From Hericium rajendrae (lineage: Eukaryota; Basidiomycota; Agaricomycetes; Russulales; Hericiaceae): a stretch of DNA of 64,000 nt. The number at the start of each line of letters is the position of its first letter. The first letter of the stretch is position 1. The stretch lies in contig CM065878.1 in NCBI GenBank assembly GCA_033439255.1, forward strand, positions 1,984,001 to 2,048,000. The letters run 5' to 3'. This document shows, piece after piece, positions 1 to 10,239 of this stretch. The notes beneath the pieces are model-generated. The model had not been told where the DNA came from, made no database searches, and was given only the letters and a program-made list of their open reading frames with translations. Position numbers and translations under genes: made by a program.

Positions 1-358
1 TTGTCGATGGATTGCTTAAGCTGGGAAATGAAAGTGTAGAACACGGATGTAGATGTCGTATTCCTGAACAGCGAGGAGTCGAACAGGTCGCGGCCCTTCA
101 GCACCACGTCTGGGTATTGTTTCTTTACGAGTGCATACAAACCATCACCAGATCGGAAATCCTGAATTAACAGTGATCAGCATTAAACACGTCACGCGAA
201 ACAAAGCAGCCTACGGGGATGCCACATGAACAAGATATGCCAGCACCCGTGACGACAACGATGCGCTTGCTCTTCGCCACAGCCAGCGAGAGGCTGGATA
301 GGGTCCTACGAGTGGCAGCGTCGTAGGTCAACGCCTCTAGGTCTAATTTGGCGACCAT
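1..358 (-). CDS. Sirtuin (NAD-dependent protein deacetylase, Hst3/Hst4-like), 5' part
   Basis: Only the first two exons are inside the window; the gene runs off the left edge. Exon 1 starts at the ATG at 358-356 and ends with the NAD-binding signature VVVTGAGISCSCGIP. An intron (about 214-162) separates it from exon 2, which resumes with DFRSGDGLYALVKKQYPD, so the spliced GAGIS...GIPDFRS motif of class I sirtuins is intact. Sirtuins of this type remove acetyl groups from histone H3 K56 in the nucleus; assignment to the Hst3/Hst4 branch is an inference from the SCSCGIPDFR form of the motif. The catalytic His and zinc-binding cysteines are outside the window. No ATG was found further upstream in frame, so the start is fairly secure. 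Confidence 0.85.
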
Positions 359-809
359 GGCGTTATAAAATGATCGGAGTGGCGGTTGTATCGGCGACCC
401 AGCCCTGCAGCGTGAGGGACGGAGGAGGGGCTGGTCCAAGTCAGGGTGGTTGGAACCGAACAAGTTCTCGCTAAAGGACGCAGCACCGTCAACGGGCTCG
501 CGTCGCGTTCTTGCTCACGTGCGCTTTGTTGACTGCCCGCTCGCGTCTCGTGGTTTCCGGCGCGTACGCGTGTCGAGCGCGTTTTCTATCCTTGTGTCGA
601 ATGCGTGGCGAGCTGGTGTTCGAGTCCACGTCGAGAAAGTTAGTGGAGGTTATAAGCCAGCTGCGTAATGTTCTAACGTTTCAAGCACAAGGATTGTGGT
701 TTCCGAGATGGCTCCACCACAATGACATGATCATCGGTCGGGCTGTACGTGTAAATTTTACAACAGCCACACCACAGCAAGGGTACATGATGCATGTTAT
801 ACAGTAACA
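359..809. other. Intergenic, no gene seen
   Basis: This stretch separates the sirtuin start codon from the stop codon of the RNase T2 gene. It must contain the sirtuin promoter and the RNase T2 3' end. No conserved coding frame, RNA gene or repeat was recognised. Confidence 0.5.
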
Positions 810-1988
810 CTACAACTCATCGCGAACCTCTCGAACCGACTTCGGCGAACGCTCATAGTAATGGATGCCAGTCGCATTGCAAGAGCTCTTCGTAGTCGAA
901 TCCAAGGGCTTGAAGCGACCGAATTGCTCCTACGCCCAACATGAGCATAGTATCAAACACTGTATGCACATGAACGCGTACCGTGCCAGAGACGTGGTTA
1001 AAGTACCAGACCTCCTGAAGAATGGTGCCGTTGTGGCCGCAGCCGAGGTAAGGGATCGCGCCGCTCTGTGCTTTCAGAGCCGTTTGGAATTGGCTCAGGT
1101 TGTAGGTCGTCTTGTTTGATGGAGTGATGCCAGAGCTACGATCGTTATGTGAGGAAACGGGGAAAAGAATCATATCGACGACATACGCAGCGAGCATAGT
1201 CCAGGTGGGGAACATGTGGAAAGCACGGACGACAGCATCGTAGAAATCAACGACGTCCTGATGTTTCTTGTAGCCAGGACCGTAGCAAGCGACGTCAAAG
1301 GTCGAGGTGCATGTTGCATGCTTCGAAAACTGTGAAACGTCCGCTCAGAACATTGCCTGAATTACGAATTGTCAACGACGTTACCTCGTGGGCCCAGAAG
1401 GAAGCACTTGGTGAACCCTGGCTGACCCAGTACTTGTTCACTGTGAATACAATTTTAGTCAGGTACCGGAGCAAATGAAGGAGGTGTTGTACTGAAGTCC
1501 AGAAGATCCCTGCGTCCAAACTTTTTGATGAAAGTGTCCACACCAGGACCATGATAGGCGGGCACCGTTTTGTCATCGGGAGCGGGGTCATACTGCCTTG
1601 ACAAGTCACAGTACTGCTCGAAAGAACTGACAGAGACAGCAATGTCAATCGGACTAGTTGGAAAGATCTATATAGGGTCGACGTACCCATCGCAGTTGTC
1701 AGGCCACAAGCCATGGATCGTCCAACTGTCTTTCGGCAGAAGCTGGCCTTTCTTCTCAAAACCGGTGTAGGTATCCCAGAACTGAGTCTGCAGAACAAGC
1801 CCTCCTGGAGTCGGCGAACAGCAAGTGTTCTTGATTGTCGTGGTGTTCTCGCACGAATACTCCAGAGGCTGGTCGACACAGGCGGCGATGTTCGGGAAAG
1901 TGTTGGGCAGTCCGCGAACTGGAGGTGCCCAGCCAGCGTAGACAGTGGAAGCTACAGCGAGAACGACGATGGAGTAGACGGCGACCAT
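810..1988 (-). CDS. Secreted ribonuclease T2
   Basis: Endoribonuclease of the RNase T2 family, which cleaves single-stranded RNA through a 2',3'-cyclic phosphate. The protein begins with a hydrophobic signal peptide (MVAVYSIVVLAVASTVYAG). Both catalytic segments are present: CAS1 as TIHGLWPDNCDG, and CAS2 as WAHE-FSKHATC, which is joined across an intron (about 1384-1332). The C-terminal part includes IPYLGCGHNGTILQEVWYFNHV and, after another intron, EQFGRFKPLDSTTKSSCNATGIHYYER. Cysteines expected for the disulphides are present. Stop is the TAG at 812-810. The enzyme is probably extracellular or vacuolar and intact. A TATA box lies about 90 bp upstream of the ATG. Confidence 0.93.
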
Positions 1989-2076
1989 TCTGAAGCTTGT
2001 CTACGGAACTGCTGGCGTGCCAGGGGAGAAGAAGCTTCATCCACGACGCTGTCGTCGGGGCCAACTCCATGTTGCC

Positions 2077-2083
2077 TTTTTAT
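2077..2083 (-). promoter_or_regulatory. TATA box of the RNase T2 gene
   Basis: Perfect TATAAAA on the minus strand, 89-95 bp upstream of the RNase T2 ATG at 1988, which is the expected distance for a strongly transcribed fungal gene. Confidence 0.7.
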
Positions 2084-2089
2084 ACTCGG

Positions 2090-2798
2090 GGTGAGTTTTT
2101 GGACCATGCGATCTGCAAACTTGTCGAAAAGCGCCATCAAAGAATCAATCGGCAGGCCCTGAGCGTTGTCACCCAGAGGAGATAACGCGGCAAGATAATT
2201 GGCAGCTTGCCACGGCCAGACATCGACTGCTGTCACGGTCCACGCACGTTCTCAATAAATTCGGGGAGGTGAGACGACACCGATCTATGCGCCCCTTTGG
2301 ATGAAAATCTTGTCCACGTTGCGGTCTTATCGGCGAAGAACATGTGCAATCGACGACAGAGATTGCAATTTAAGTGTGAGACGTCCGAGGGCAAAATTAG
2401 CGTGAACAGACGTCACAAAAGCAAGCACAAGTTCTGACATCCACGTGGTCGAGCGTCGGGATCCAAGTCGGAAGTGAGTAGCCAAATTGACCGTGCAGGT
2501 TGTACCTCATGGAATCATCGCCATGGGCATGATGATACTGATATGAGCCGAATACAATAAGGCTGTGCAGTCGTCGCACTCGATGCGGAGACCTCTGCTC
2601 ACTTGTTTCTGCACTGCATATGCGACTAACACCGGGAACATATAAGAGCTCCTTGGGACCGCAGTAACTATCTCCCCTCAATGAATGGTCCTGATACAGC
2701 GACGGCGAAGCTTATAGGCAAGTACACATACGAAGCTAGCGATATACATCGTCGGAAGCAATTCCACGCGCACCTTCCATCTCCCCTTCATCATCCAC
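2090..2798. other. Intergenic, no gene seen
   Basis: About 700 bp between the RNase T2 promoter and the 3' end of the EthD-like gene. Short open frames exist but none shows a recognisable domain or plausible splice structure. Confidence 0.45.
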
Positions 2799-3509
2799 TT
2801 AGTTCGCCCTCTCCCAACGCTTGTAGAGCTTGAATGCCCTCCTTTCGTAGCCGGTCACCCAGTTCTCTACCACCTTCGTCCTCCAGGGCGTATTCAATGC
2901 CGCCTTGTACTCCTCGTTCTCCGGCAACCCTTCGACGGAGACCCATTCATGCACAGCCAGGTACTTGTGTGCCGGCTTCTTCGGTGCCTCCGTCCCAAGG
3001 CTCCCCGAGTCCTTGAGCACGAACCTCCGGCTTCTGATCCACCCCTTGGCCTTGGCCAGCAGCGGTATGTGCTCCTCGTCGTACCACCGATTGAAATCCT
3101 CCTCGCCCTCCGGCTTGACATCGATCGACACAATGACGATCTCCGGCGCTGTCTTGCTGGGATCGTAAAGGGCGGATGGTGGGTAGGTGGCATTCCCGGT
3201 GTACACCTCGTATGTCCTGCGGTCGAGGGTCTGCAGCCTCGACAGGATATCTTTCTCCCGATCGCTCCGTGTCTCCGCGAGTTGACTGTATGGTGGGACG
3301 AGTGTCGCCTCGTAAGACTCGAGATCGTAGGTCGCTCCCCACGTGGGCTTTAGTCCGTCAACTTGCTCCCATCGGGCCCACGATGAGAATGCTGGGGTGT
3401 TGACTCGTAGAGGGACATGCTCGTTGTCGTACCAATCATGGAACGCTGCCTCGGGGACAGCAGGTCCAGGTTCTGAGACAACGTAGAGGAAGGCTTTGGG
3501 ATCTGCCAT
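2799..3509 (-). CDS. EthD-like dimeric alpha/beta-barrel protein with two repeats
   Basis: Single-exon gene of 236 codons from ATG 3509 to TAA 2799. The protein has two tandem ferredoxin-like halves, each carrying the family signature: FHDWYDNEHVPLR near residue 23 and FNRWYDEEHIPLL near residue 138. This duplicated W-Y-(N/E)-E-H-(V/I)-P pattern is typical of fungal EthD/dabb-type proteins, which form dimeric barrels and often act in breakdown or modification of small aromatic compounds. No catalytic function can be assigned from sequence. There is no signal peptide, so it is probably cytosolic. A TATA-like site lies about 65 bp upstream. The reading frame is intact. Confidence 0.85.
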   Translation of the reverse strand: MADPKAFLYVVSEPGPAVPEAAFHDWYDNEHVPLRVNTPAFSSWARWEQVDGLKPTWGATYDLESYEATLVPPYSQLAETRSDREKDILSRLQTLDRRTYEVYTGNATYPPSALYDPSKTAPEIVIVSIDVKPEGEEDFNRWYDEEHIPLLAKAKGWIRSRRFVLKDSGSLGTEAPKKPAHKYLAVHEWVSVEGLPENEEYKAALNTPWRTKVVENWVTGYERRAFKLYKRWERAN

Positions 3510-3571
3510 GACTGATCAGACTGAGGCTGGTTGTGAGAGTCGATCTTTAGCAAGACGGTTATCCAATCCCG

Positions 3572-3581
3572 TATAATTATA
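3572..3581 (-). promoter_or_regulatory. TATA-like site upstream of the EthD-like gene
   Basis: The AT-rich palindromic string TATAATTATA lies 63-72 bp upstream of the EthD-like ATG at 3509. It is a plausible core promoter element. Confidence 0.4.
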
Positions 3582-4037
3582 TCACATCGTCGCGGGAGCG
3601 GATTGCGTCGAGACGACGCACCAATCACATGTTGGAAGTATGTAGGAACGCCTCACGCGTTTCTTACAGATGTAAGCATCAGCTGAGTTGTCGGGAACAG
3701 AGCTAATCACGCAATGCAATCCCGTGGGGACAGTGACGGGCCGCAGAATGATACAGTTGAAAGCAAGTTGAACGCATATTTCAATGAAGTCTTCGATTGG
3801 TTCAAAAAACAGTGCGTGTCTGATCATTAAACTAAAGGCTACGTGAGTATTTCGTGAGTGACAGAGCAAAGGACCAAGGCCAGACATCGGGGAACTCAGA
3901 AGCAGGAAGTGAGATGGAAAGATGGAGCCAGAGCACAGCTGGAGCATGAGGAGATCAACACAGTTCAGGACACTAGACGGCAAGAGAGACTTCGATGGCC
4001 AGCGATAGAGGAGATGGGAAAGCGAAGCAAGAAAGCA

Positions 4038-6085
4038 TCAAACGTCAGCCCAGCCTCCCTCGTCGAGTTTATAGGATGCCTCTGATTCTGGCTTGTCGGG
4101 GCTGTCCACGAGCTTGGCGACACGTTCCTCGGCACGACCTGGATGAATACATCAAAGATCAATGTCTTGGATGGACAAACGCGGTGCCGAGTCCTAGAAG
4201 CGGCAAGGTCCTGTGGTCACCTTTGCGAAGGAACATCCGAGTTGCGGACGCATGAGATAATATGTGACCACCGATGGGCTTCAGTGCACCGCCAGCAACG
4301 AAAGTCATCGTTGCACCGGGATCCGCTGAGGATGGTATCAAAGACGTTAGCTCGCCGCAGATACAACCAAACTGAAGAAAACCTGCATTGGACTTGATTG
4401 GTCATCAGGATGGCAATCTAGACGAGCAATTGATCTCAATATTAGCTCTTGGAAAGGGAAGATACGAGACAAACATTGAACTCTTCAGATAATTTGGAGA
4501 GTTTAGAAAGCATCTGAAGGTAAGCAAGTTCGGGGGTGATAAGAGAACAATCTTCTAAGCGACGCAGCGACGTACTTGGCCAAGCTTGGGAGAACAGTTC
4601 GTAAAAGAATACAGATTCATAAGATAGAGTTCCTACCTTTTGCTGCCGTTCGCTCAGTTCACCACGTCCAGAGAAGTCCACACGGAAGAGCGCCATAATA
4701 CTATCAACGATCTGGTTGGAGGGTCAGATATGAGATTTAAGAGAACGCTCAATCCTGGGGCCGAATGCCTAACACTGACCAGTAGCCGGAAATCCTTGTC
4801 TTCAGCAAACCTCATCGAGCACTCGTTGATGAGCTCCATCTGATCACTTATCAGCCAGAAAAACAGTGATGACCTGTACCATATTGCCGACCTGATGTTC
4901 GCTATTGTGAGCACGAGCTGAACAGATCCGGCTATGGTCAACGTCTGAGATATTCAGCAAAGAAGACCGACCGTAGAGAATGTTTTCCAATGCCATGTCG
5001 GAATTAACCCCAAAGCGCTCCGCAATGGACTTAATGCGGTCTGGGCGGAACGTTCCTGCGAGGAAAATCAGAGCAATGTACGGATTGGGGGTCCCTGCCT
5101 ACCTTCGGTATCAATGTACGCCACCTAGCAGCAGGTATATTCGTTAAATCGACAAAGGAAGAACAGTAACGCATATAGCTACCTTTCCAGAAGCCCCACC
5201 GAGTTCTGCAGGCAATTGAGCGACAACGCTCATTGTATGCGCCAGCTGTGTTTTTCCAGTCCGGTATTCGCCGTAGACTGAGGGAAATTGTAAAACAAAA
5301 GGAGGATTTTTGATGACGGCAACAGACCTTCTGTGATGGACTGCGACATAAGTCCACCTAAGGGAGGTTCTCTGAGCTAACGCGGATAAGCGTGAAGGTG
5401 AAACTCTCATACCGCCGAGCATAGCATCCACCGATTTACTGCCGGTGCTGATATTTATAACTCGCTTGCGCTTGTCCTGCATTTCGAGGCCGGTAGCAAA
5501 TGACGATCCCTAGAAGACAGTCAAAATTCGGATTAGGCGTAGACTTCGTAGCTCGAGCCAGACTGACAAGAATTTTGTGGGCCGCTTCCTATCAAACACG
5601 TCAAATCGGATTCGACACGTACTGTCTCAGACGGGCGCACTTTAATTTTCTCTACCTTTGCCTCCGACATTCCCTTCAAAAATGGTGATCAACGACCATA
5701 CGTATCATGAGATATGAGTACATACTTTGATCTTCAACATCTGCCTTCTTGTCGTCATGTTAACGCCAGAAACTGTGTTGATCGCAGAGGCCTGATTTTC
5801 ACTCATCAGCTTAGGCATATACCGTCACCATGCTAAATCTCACCTTAAGCTTGAGGATGTCTTGCACGTTGATCCCCTGCACTCGTGTCAGAATGAGATA
5901 ATGAGCGCATATATGCGCCTTCTGGATGAAAACATACATGCTGCTGAAGCTCGTCAACTGAGTCAAAGTATGGCGCCTGCCGCAATCAGCAAAGTCAGCT
6001 CCTGGATATCTAACATTGCCGGTTGAGCAATCACATCGTCGAACTCGTCTGCAGGTGGACTCGCTGGTCGAGAGGGGGGCGCCAT
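4038..6085 (-). CDS. DMC1: Meiotic recombinase DMC1 (RecA/Rad51 family)
   Basis: ATPase that forms filaments on single-stranded DNA and carries out strand exchange between homologues in meiosis. About 19 exons can be joined by eye. In order they give an acidic N-terminus ([17 protein letters not shown]), the helix-hairpin-helix region ([18 protein letters not shown]), [16 protein letters not shown], Walker A in [28 protein letters not shown], Walker B in [28 protein letters not shown], and [27 protein letters not shown]. The protein ends EGGWADV. The SVVAQLP and [30 protein letters not shown] segments are DMC1-type rather than RAD51-type. Unusual features are a 30-nt exon (5328-5357), a 9-nt exon (4576-4584) and one probable GC-AG intron. 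The gene appears intact, and expression is probably restricted to meiosis. The 0.5 kb after its stop holds no recognisable gene. Confidence 0.93.
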
Positions 6086-6346
6086 GCTCTGAGAAGGCGT
6101 GCGGCGGACCATAGCTGTTGTTGAGTACAAGTAAGACCAAGAGTAGATGTAACTTGTAGTACTGAGTGGGCTCTTATTTGCCTTGCACTGTGCTGTCTGT
6201 CGAGATGGTGGTAAGGTGGAGAGAATCTTCCCATTCTAGCGAATGGGTTCTGTGGAGGAATCTTGAACGGCTCGTCACGTGAGGCTCCGCCACAGGTGCC
6301 GTCTATAGTAATAATTGCCATATGGGTTAAACAAGCTGTCTTTGGA

Positions 6347-6384
6347 GAAATTTCGAGAACTTTCTAGAACTTTCTAGAATTTTC
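6347..6384. promoter_or_regulatory. Eight-unit heat-shock element (HSF binding site)
   Basis: Eight alternating GAA and TTC triplets with exactly two bases between each: GAA at 6347, 6357, 6367 and 6377, and TTC at 6352, 6362, 6372 and 6382. HSF1 trimers bind inverted nGAAn units, and three are enough. The site lies 262 bp upstream of the DMC1 start and about 180 bp before the SET5-like segment, so its target gene is uncertain. Confidence 0.85.
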
Positions 6385-6561
6385 TACGGACGCCAGTTCG
6401 CCTCCCCGACAACGCGCGCGCCGACGTTCCCTCTCCGACTGCGACATGCTCCAGCCTTGCACCAGCGCGTCAGCGCGACGCGTAGGTCTTACATCCGATA
6501 TCGGGTTCGGAACGCGCCGTAGGGTTCTCGAGATCCGGGACGGGGAGGGTTTGCCCAGTGT

Positions 6562-7272
6562 TTGCCAACCCTCAAAGAAGCCAGCCCCGCCCTCGGCATC
6601 CCCAAGCTGCACGCCCTCGGCATCCCCAAGCTGCACGCCCTCGTCCTCGCCGAGCACCCCGCCTGGTCCGTCTCCGAAAACCGCGTAAAGCGCATCCTCC
6701 AGGGGGCAGGCCTCGTCCTCGCCCCGCCGTCCTCCAAATCCCCCACCCCCGACGCGCCCCATCCTTCCTCGCAGCTCATCCCGCACCTCGACGTCATCAA
6801 ATGGTCATCCAAAGTCGCCGTCAAGTACTTCAACAAAACCAAGGGCAAGGGCCTCGTCGCGACCGCGCCCATCGCCGAGGGCGAGGTCCTCTGGAAAGAA
6901 GACCTCTTCGTCGTCGCCGCCGAATGGTACACCCATCCCCGCTCCCCCAGCTTCACGCACGCACCCCCGCAGGGAGATCTTCGACCTGCAGCAGGCCGCG
7001 CGCGCCTGCGCCTTCTGCACGACGCCGCTGGCCGACTCGCCGCTCGTCGTGCGCTGCGCAGCCGGCGGCGCGTGCTCCGCGCGCTTCTGCACGCGCCCGT
7101 GCCTCGCGCGGTCTGCGCGCGAGTACCCGCTGCTCTGCGCGGCGGCGAACCCCGCGGCGGGCCCGCTCTTCGCGTTCGCGCGCCGCAGCGAGTGGGTGGC
7201 GCTGCACGCCGCGGCGCGCGTCGCCGCACGGCTGCTGCTCGCGGCGCAGAGCGCGTCCAGCACGCAGTTTGA
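6562..7272 (+). pseudogene. Truncated SET5-like (SET/zinc-binding) protein-lysine methyltransferase fragment
   Basis: The frame opens at LKEASPALGIPKLHA, has a 24-bp in-frame tandem duplication (6591-6614 and 6615-6638, giving LGIPKLHA twice), then LAEHPAWSVSENRVKRIL and the start of a SET domain (AVKYFNKTKGKGLVATAPIAEGE). A 46-bp intron (6927-6972) leads to a cysteine-rich SET-inserted zinc region (CAFC...CSARFCTRPC) and an alanine-rich helix ending at RLLLAAQS. The catalytic second half of the SET domain, with its NHxC and Y residues, is missing; the frame runs into unrelated codons and stops at 7381. There is no in-frame ATG at the 5' end. DNA is very GC-rich compared with its neighbours. 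I read it as a rearranged, non-functional gene. Confidence 0.7.
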
Positions 7273-7365
7273 CGAGGACTTGACGAGGGCGGCCTTGAGG
7301 TCATCCTCGGACGGCGAGGTCGTTGTCGACATCGTTGCCTCCGATGGCGGGATGGTGCTCGACAT
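7272..7365 (-). pseudogene. Inverted N-terminal fragment of the SET5-like gene
   Basis: On the strand opposite to the SET5-like block, an ATG at 7365 opens MSSTIPPSEATMSTTTSPSE, followed by DDLKAALVK. This resembles the start of fungal Set5-like proteins, which normally runs straight into LKExxPxLGIPKLHALL. That continuation is exactly what begins without a start codon at 6562 on the other strand. The block is therefore probably the original 5' end, separated by an inversion. The match is short and rests on memory of the family, so confidence is moderate. Confidence 0.45.
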
Positions 7366-7428
7366 CGTCTGCGAAATCTGAACATCTCATCGTCCGCCAC
7401 TGTGCTTTTGGCAACTGTTGCCTTTTTC

Positions 7429-9520
7429 ATGGACACCGCGTGCCGACCTGCGTGTATCCTGCCCTAATCTCAGTGCAGTGCTTACTAGCTATGCCCAAAG
7501 CTTCCAGCTCGACGTTGAGCGCAAGCAAGCTCGAGCCATTCACCATCAAGCACTTGACCCGCACTATCTTAGTGCCCCGGCCCAGGACGTACCAGACATG
7601 TCTATCGTGAGACGGCCACCTGGTTGCTATTGAATAGAAGGTCTGCCAGGCAGCAGTTGCCCTAGTCCACAAGCACTTTGCGCTTCTCAGGTACAAGCCG
7701 CTTTGCTTCCAGACGACGCAGGTTGACATCACGGCAGGGAATGCGGTCGAGCTGACTGACGATGCTTGGGAGGGTATAGTGGACTCGATCACGTCTGTGG
7801 AGGTTTTGAAAGCAGAGGAGGGAGAAAACTCTGAATTGTTTCGGTTTCCTCCCCCATATCGCTGCATGGAAGAGTCCAAGACGCGCTCGGAATGTCTCCC
7901 ATCGCCGTCACCGCGCCCCGGCGATCCATTTCTAGACGGTACGGACGATACTTTCCTCCTTCATGGTCCCATTGACAAGCCAGTACGGATAGAATTTTAT
8001 GTTGCATTTCGGGTGCGAGGCTTTATGGCAGGATCCACCGACGTTATCGTCAAGGCGAGGCCGACCGATAAATGGCATAGGTTAGTCAAGGACTGGTGCT
8101 CGGTGAACCACTTCAAGGACGCGCACACTCTCTATGTCGTCCTGAAGGGCTCAAGCAAACTGCTTGAAGAAGAAATAGGACTTGAACACGAAGATACATT
8201 TGACGGGCGGCTGGTGGAACTCCATAAGCAGCAGAACTGTCCAGAACCCGCAGCGAAGACGGCGGATTCGGAATCGCGATACGAATCGGAGACCGAGACC
8301 CCCTCCGAGCATCTTCCATCGCCCTCCCCACCACCTCTGGATCCGACAGGTATGAACTCCAGTACTCATAAGTCGTGCACATGTTATATATACCAACTGG
8401 ATGGCCGCAAACAGGTGGTTGCATCGCCACTTTCTTAGTGTGGGCACCTGTCGACGGGACCAACAGCGTGACTGTTAAAGCCAAGCCGAGCGATACATGG
8501 GCAAGGTTGGTCAAGGCGTGGTGCTGGACTAACCATTACAAACGTGGAGACGCACTCCGTATAAGTCACGACGGAAACCCTCTGTCACGCCATGCTAAAA
8601 TCGGGTGGGATCCTATTTTCACGGAGGAGACACAAGACATCGTGCTCTTGCCGGAGCAGAAGGGCGATAAGCCCGTCATCTACATCTGGACGCCCCAGCC
8701 CCAGGTGGTGAGCGTCGACCTGCAGCTGAGTTGCCAATGACGATTTTCTGCTGTGTATCCCGTCACGTCCATCGAACCTGAGAAGATGGGTCCTGCCACA
8801 GTCAGCGAAAGCGTGCGATGGGACATTCAGATGTGCTCAGATGGAAATCTCGTCGACAAGAAAACAGGTCTGGAGGTGAACTCGCTGTTCTGGGAGGCTG
8901 CGTGCGTGCGTTTTCACTTTGTTGTTAGCATTCTAATGCTCGAACATCCGCAGAACAACACCATCGGTACTTCACCGTCTGAACACTCCGCCTTTGTCAA
9001 GGCCGGGGATGCCCGGGGATGAAAATGCCTTCAACCCCACGACGGCAAACTTGACAGACCAAGACTCGGTCCTGCTGCACGTATCCGACATAACAGAATA
9101 TCTCGATGCCTGCTTGCGGGCACTAGGCCTGCACACCGAGGCCAGAACGTCGTTCATAACGTGTGTGCTGCTCGTCTTCGGTCGCTTACATGCAGTAACA
9201 TAAGTGATCCACCCTCTAGATACTGGCTTCCGTCCTTCATGCAGCACGAATACGTCGCCCTGCGCTTCGTCCTGCAAGCATTGTACGCCTCAGCGGCGCG
9301 CCTCACTCTCGCTCCCATGCCGGATGTCGTCACCCATATATTCATGCTCTTTAAAGGCATCACCCCAGATGCGCTGGGCGCGTGGATGCAGGCTGCGGCG
9401 CGTGCCCGCGAGGATGTTGTGTTTTGGCGAGAGGTGGTTGGCCTGGGGAATGCCATGCAGATGCGCGACCGGTCTCTGTTCCGCATCCTGGAGTGGGGCG
9501 GGATGGAGGTCTTGATATAG
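7429..9520 (+). pseudogene. Uncharacterised basidiomycete family protein with ubiquitin-like repeats, interrupted by TGA
   Basis: Multi-exon gene resembling a family found widely in Agaricomycetes. A probable ATG is at 7429. The exon around 7490-7610 gives SFQLDVERKQARAIHHQALDP, followed by LVHKHFALLRYKPLCFQTTQVD. Two similar beta-grasp-like repeats follow (VIVKARPTDKWHRLVKDWCS near 8045 and VTVKAKPSDTWARLVKAWCW near 8470). The C-terminal region has SAVYPVTSIEP, LVDKKTGLEVNSLFWEA, LGLHTEARTSFITYWLPSFMQHEYVALRF and LFRILEWGGMEV. Function of the family is unknown. Between LQLSCQ and RFSAVYPV an in-frame TGA (8738-8740) stands where relatives have a tryptophan, and no intron could remove it. The rest of the frame is preserved, so inactivation would be recent. 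Confidence 0.6.
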
Positions 9521-10239
9521 AGGCGAGGCGAGGCTACCCTCGATATTGTGCTGGATATCAAGTCTGTATACTGTTGATGTGATTCTGAGTCTTGGGTTGT
9601 CTGTCCGATTCGCGAGATTAGAGCATCTTGCCTCAGCCACCGCTTCTGGCAAGCATTACGTCTTCGGCTACATGCACTTCGATGCGCCAGGTATTCGCCA
9701 TGCAATCACTGCGCATGCTCTTATGCTTTACTTCCCGCGGCACCAGCGATGACAAAAACCAACACATCCAAGGTCTGGAGAGCTGCTCACGCAGCAAAGA
9801 TGAAGATCGACCAGGCCGAAAAGGTGATTAAGGTGGCCCAGGCAGCGAAGGCGAAGGCAGCAGAGATGAAGAAAGTTCAGGTCCTCCGGTAGGGTTTGGG
9901 AAGGGACTGATAGACTGGTGCGTTTTCAGCTGTACTTTGTGTGCTATTTGTTGTCAATGATACCCTGCTCCTGGCCATCTCCAGGCATTCACCTGATATT
10001 TAAAATTTTGCTCACCATTAGTCCTTTGCTTGCTCATTACATGGCTCTATAGAGGAATTTTTGAAGGATTGTGTTTCACATACTTACCAGTGAGTACCAT
10101 CACCAACTGTCGATCTGGGGTTCCTGCTGAAGGACAGCAACCTGGTGTCACAATGCTCCATCTCGTTCCCCGAGGATGTCTCTGATGATGCTGATGTCGA
10201 GCCTCATGGCCATGGCAATGAGATTTGACTGAATGCTGA
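9521..10239. other. Intergenic, low information
   Basis: Past the family-protein stop, only a short Ala/Lys-rich open frame (listed separately) was noticed. The remainder leads into the degenerate repeat region without a recognisable gene. Confidence 0.4.
9749..9892 (+). CDS. Possible small Ala/Lys-rich peptide
   Basis: ATG at 9749 to TAG at 9890-9892 encodes 47 residues with a regular Ala/Lys helix-like pattern (VIKVAQAAKAKAAEMKK). There is no known family and no clear promoter or splice site. It could be a small gene, the last exon of a decayed gene, or chance. Confidence 0.2.
   Translation: MTKTNTSKVWRAAHAAKMKIDQAEKVIKVAQAAKAKAAEMKKVQVLR

Noticed and set aside
3582-3983. 133-codon minus-strand open frame between the EthD-like gene and DMC1
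   Set aside because: No motif and it overlaps the EthD promoter and the DMC1 3' region; most likely chance.
6489-7436. 315-codon minus-strand open frame over the SET5-like block
   Set aside because: An Arg-rich shadow of GC-rich coding DNA; the plus strand matches a SET protein.
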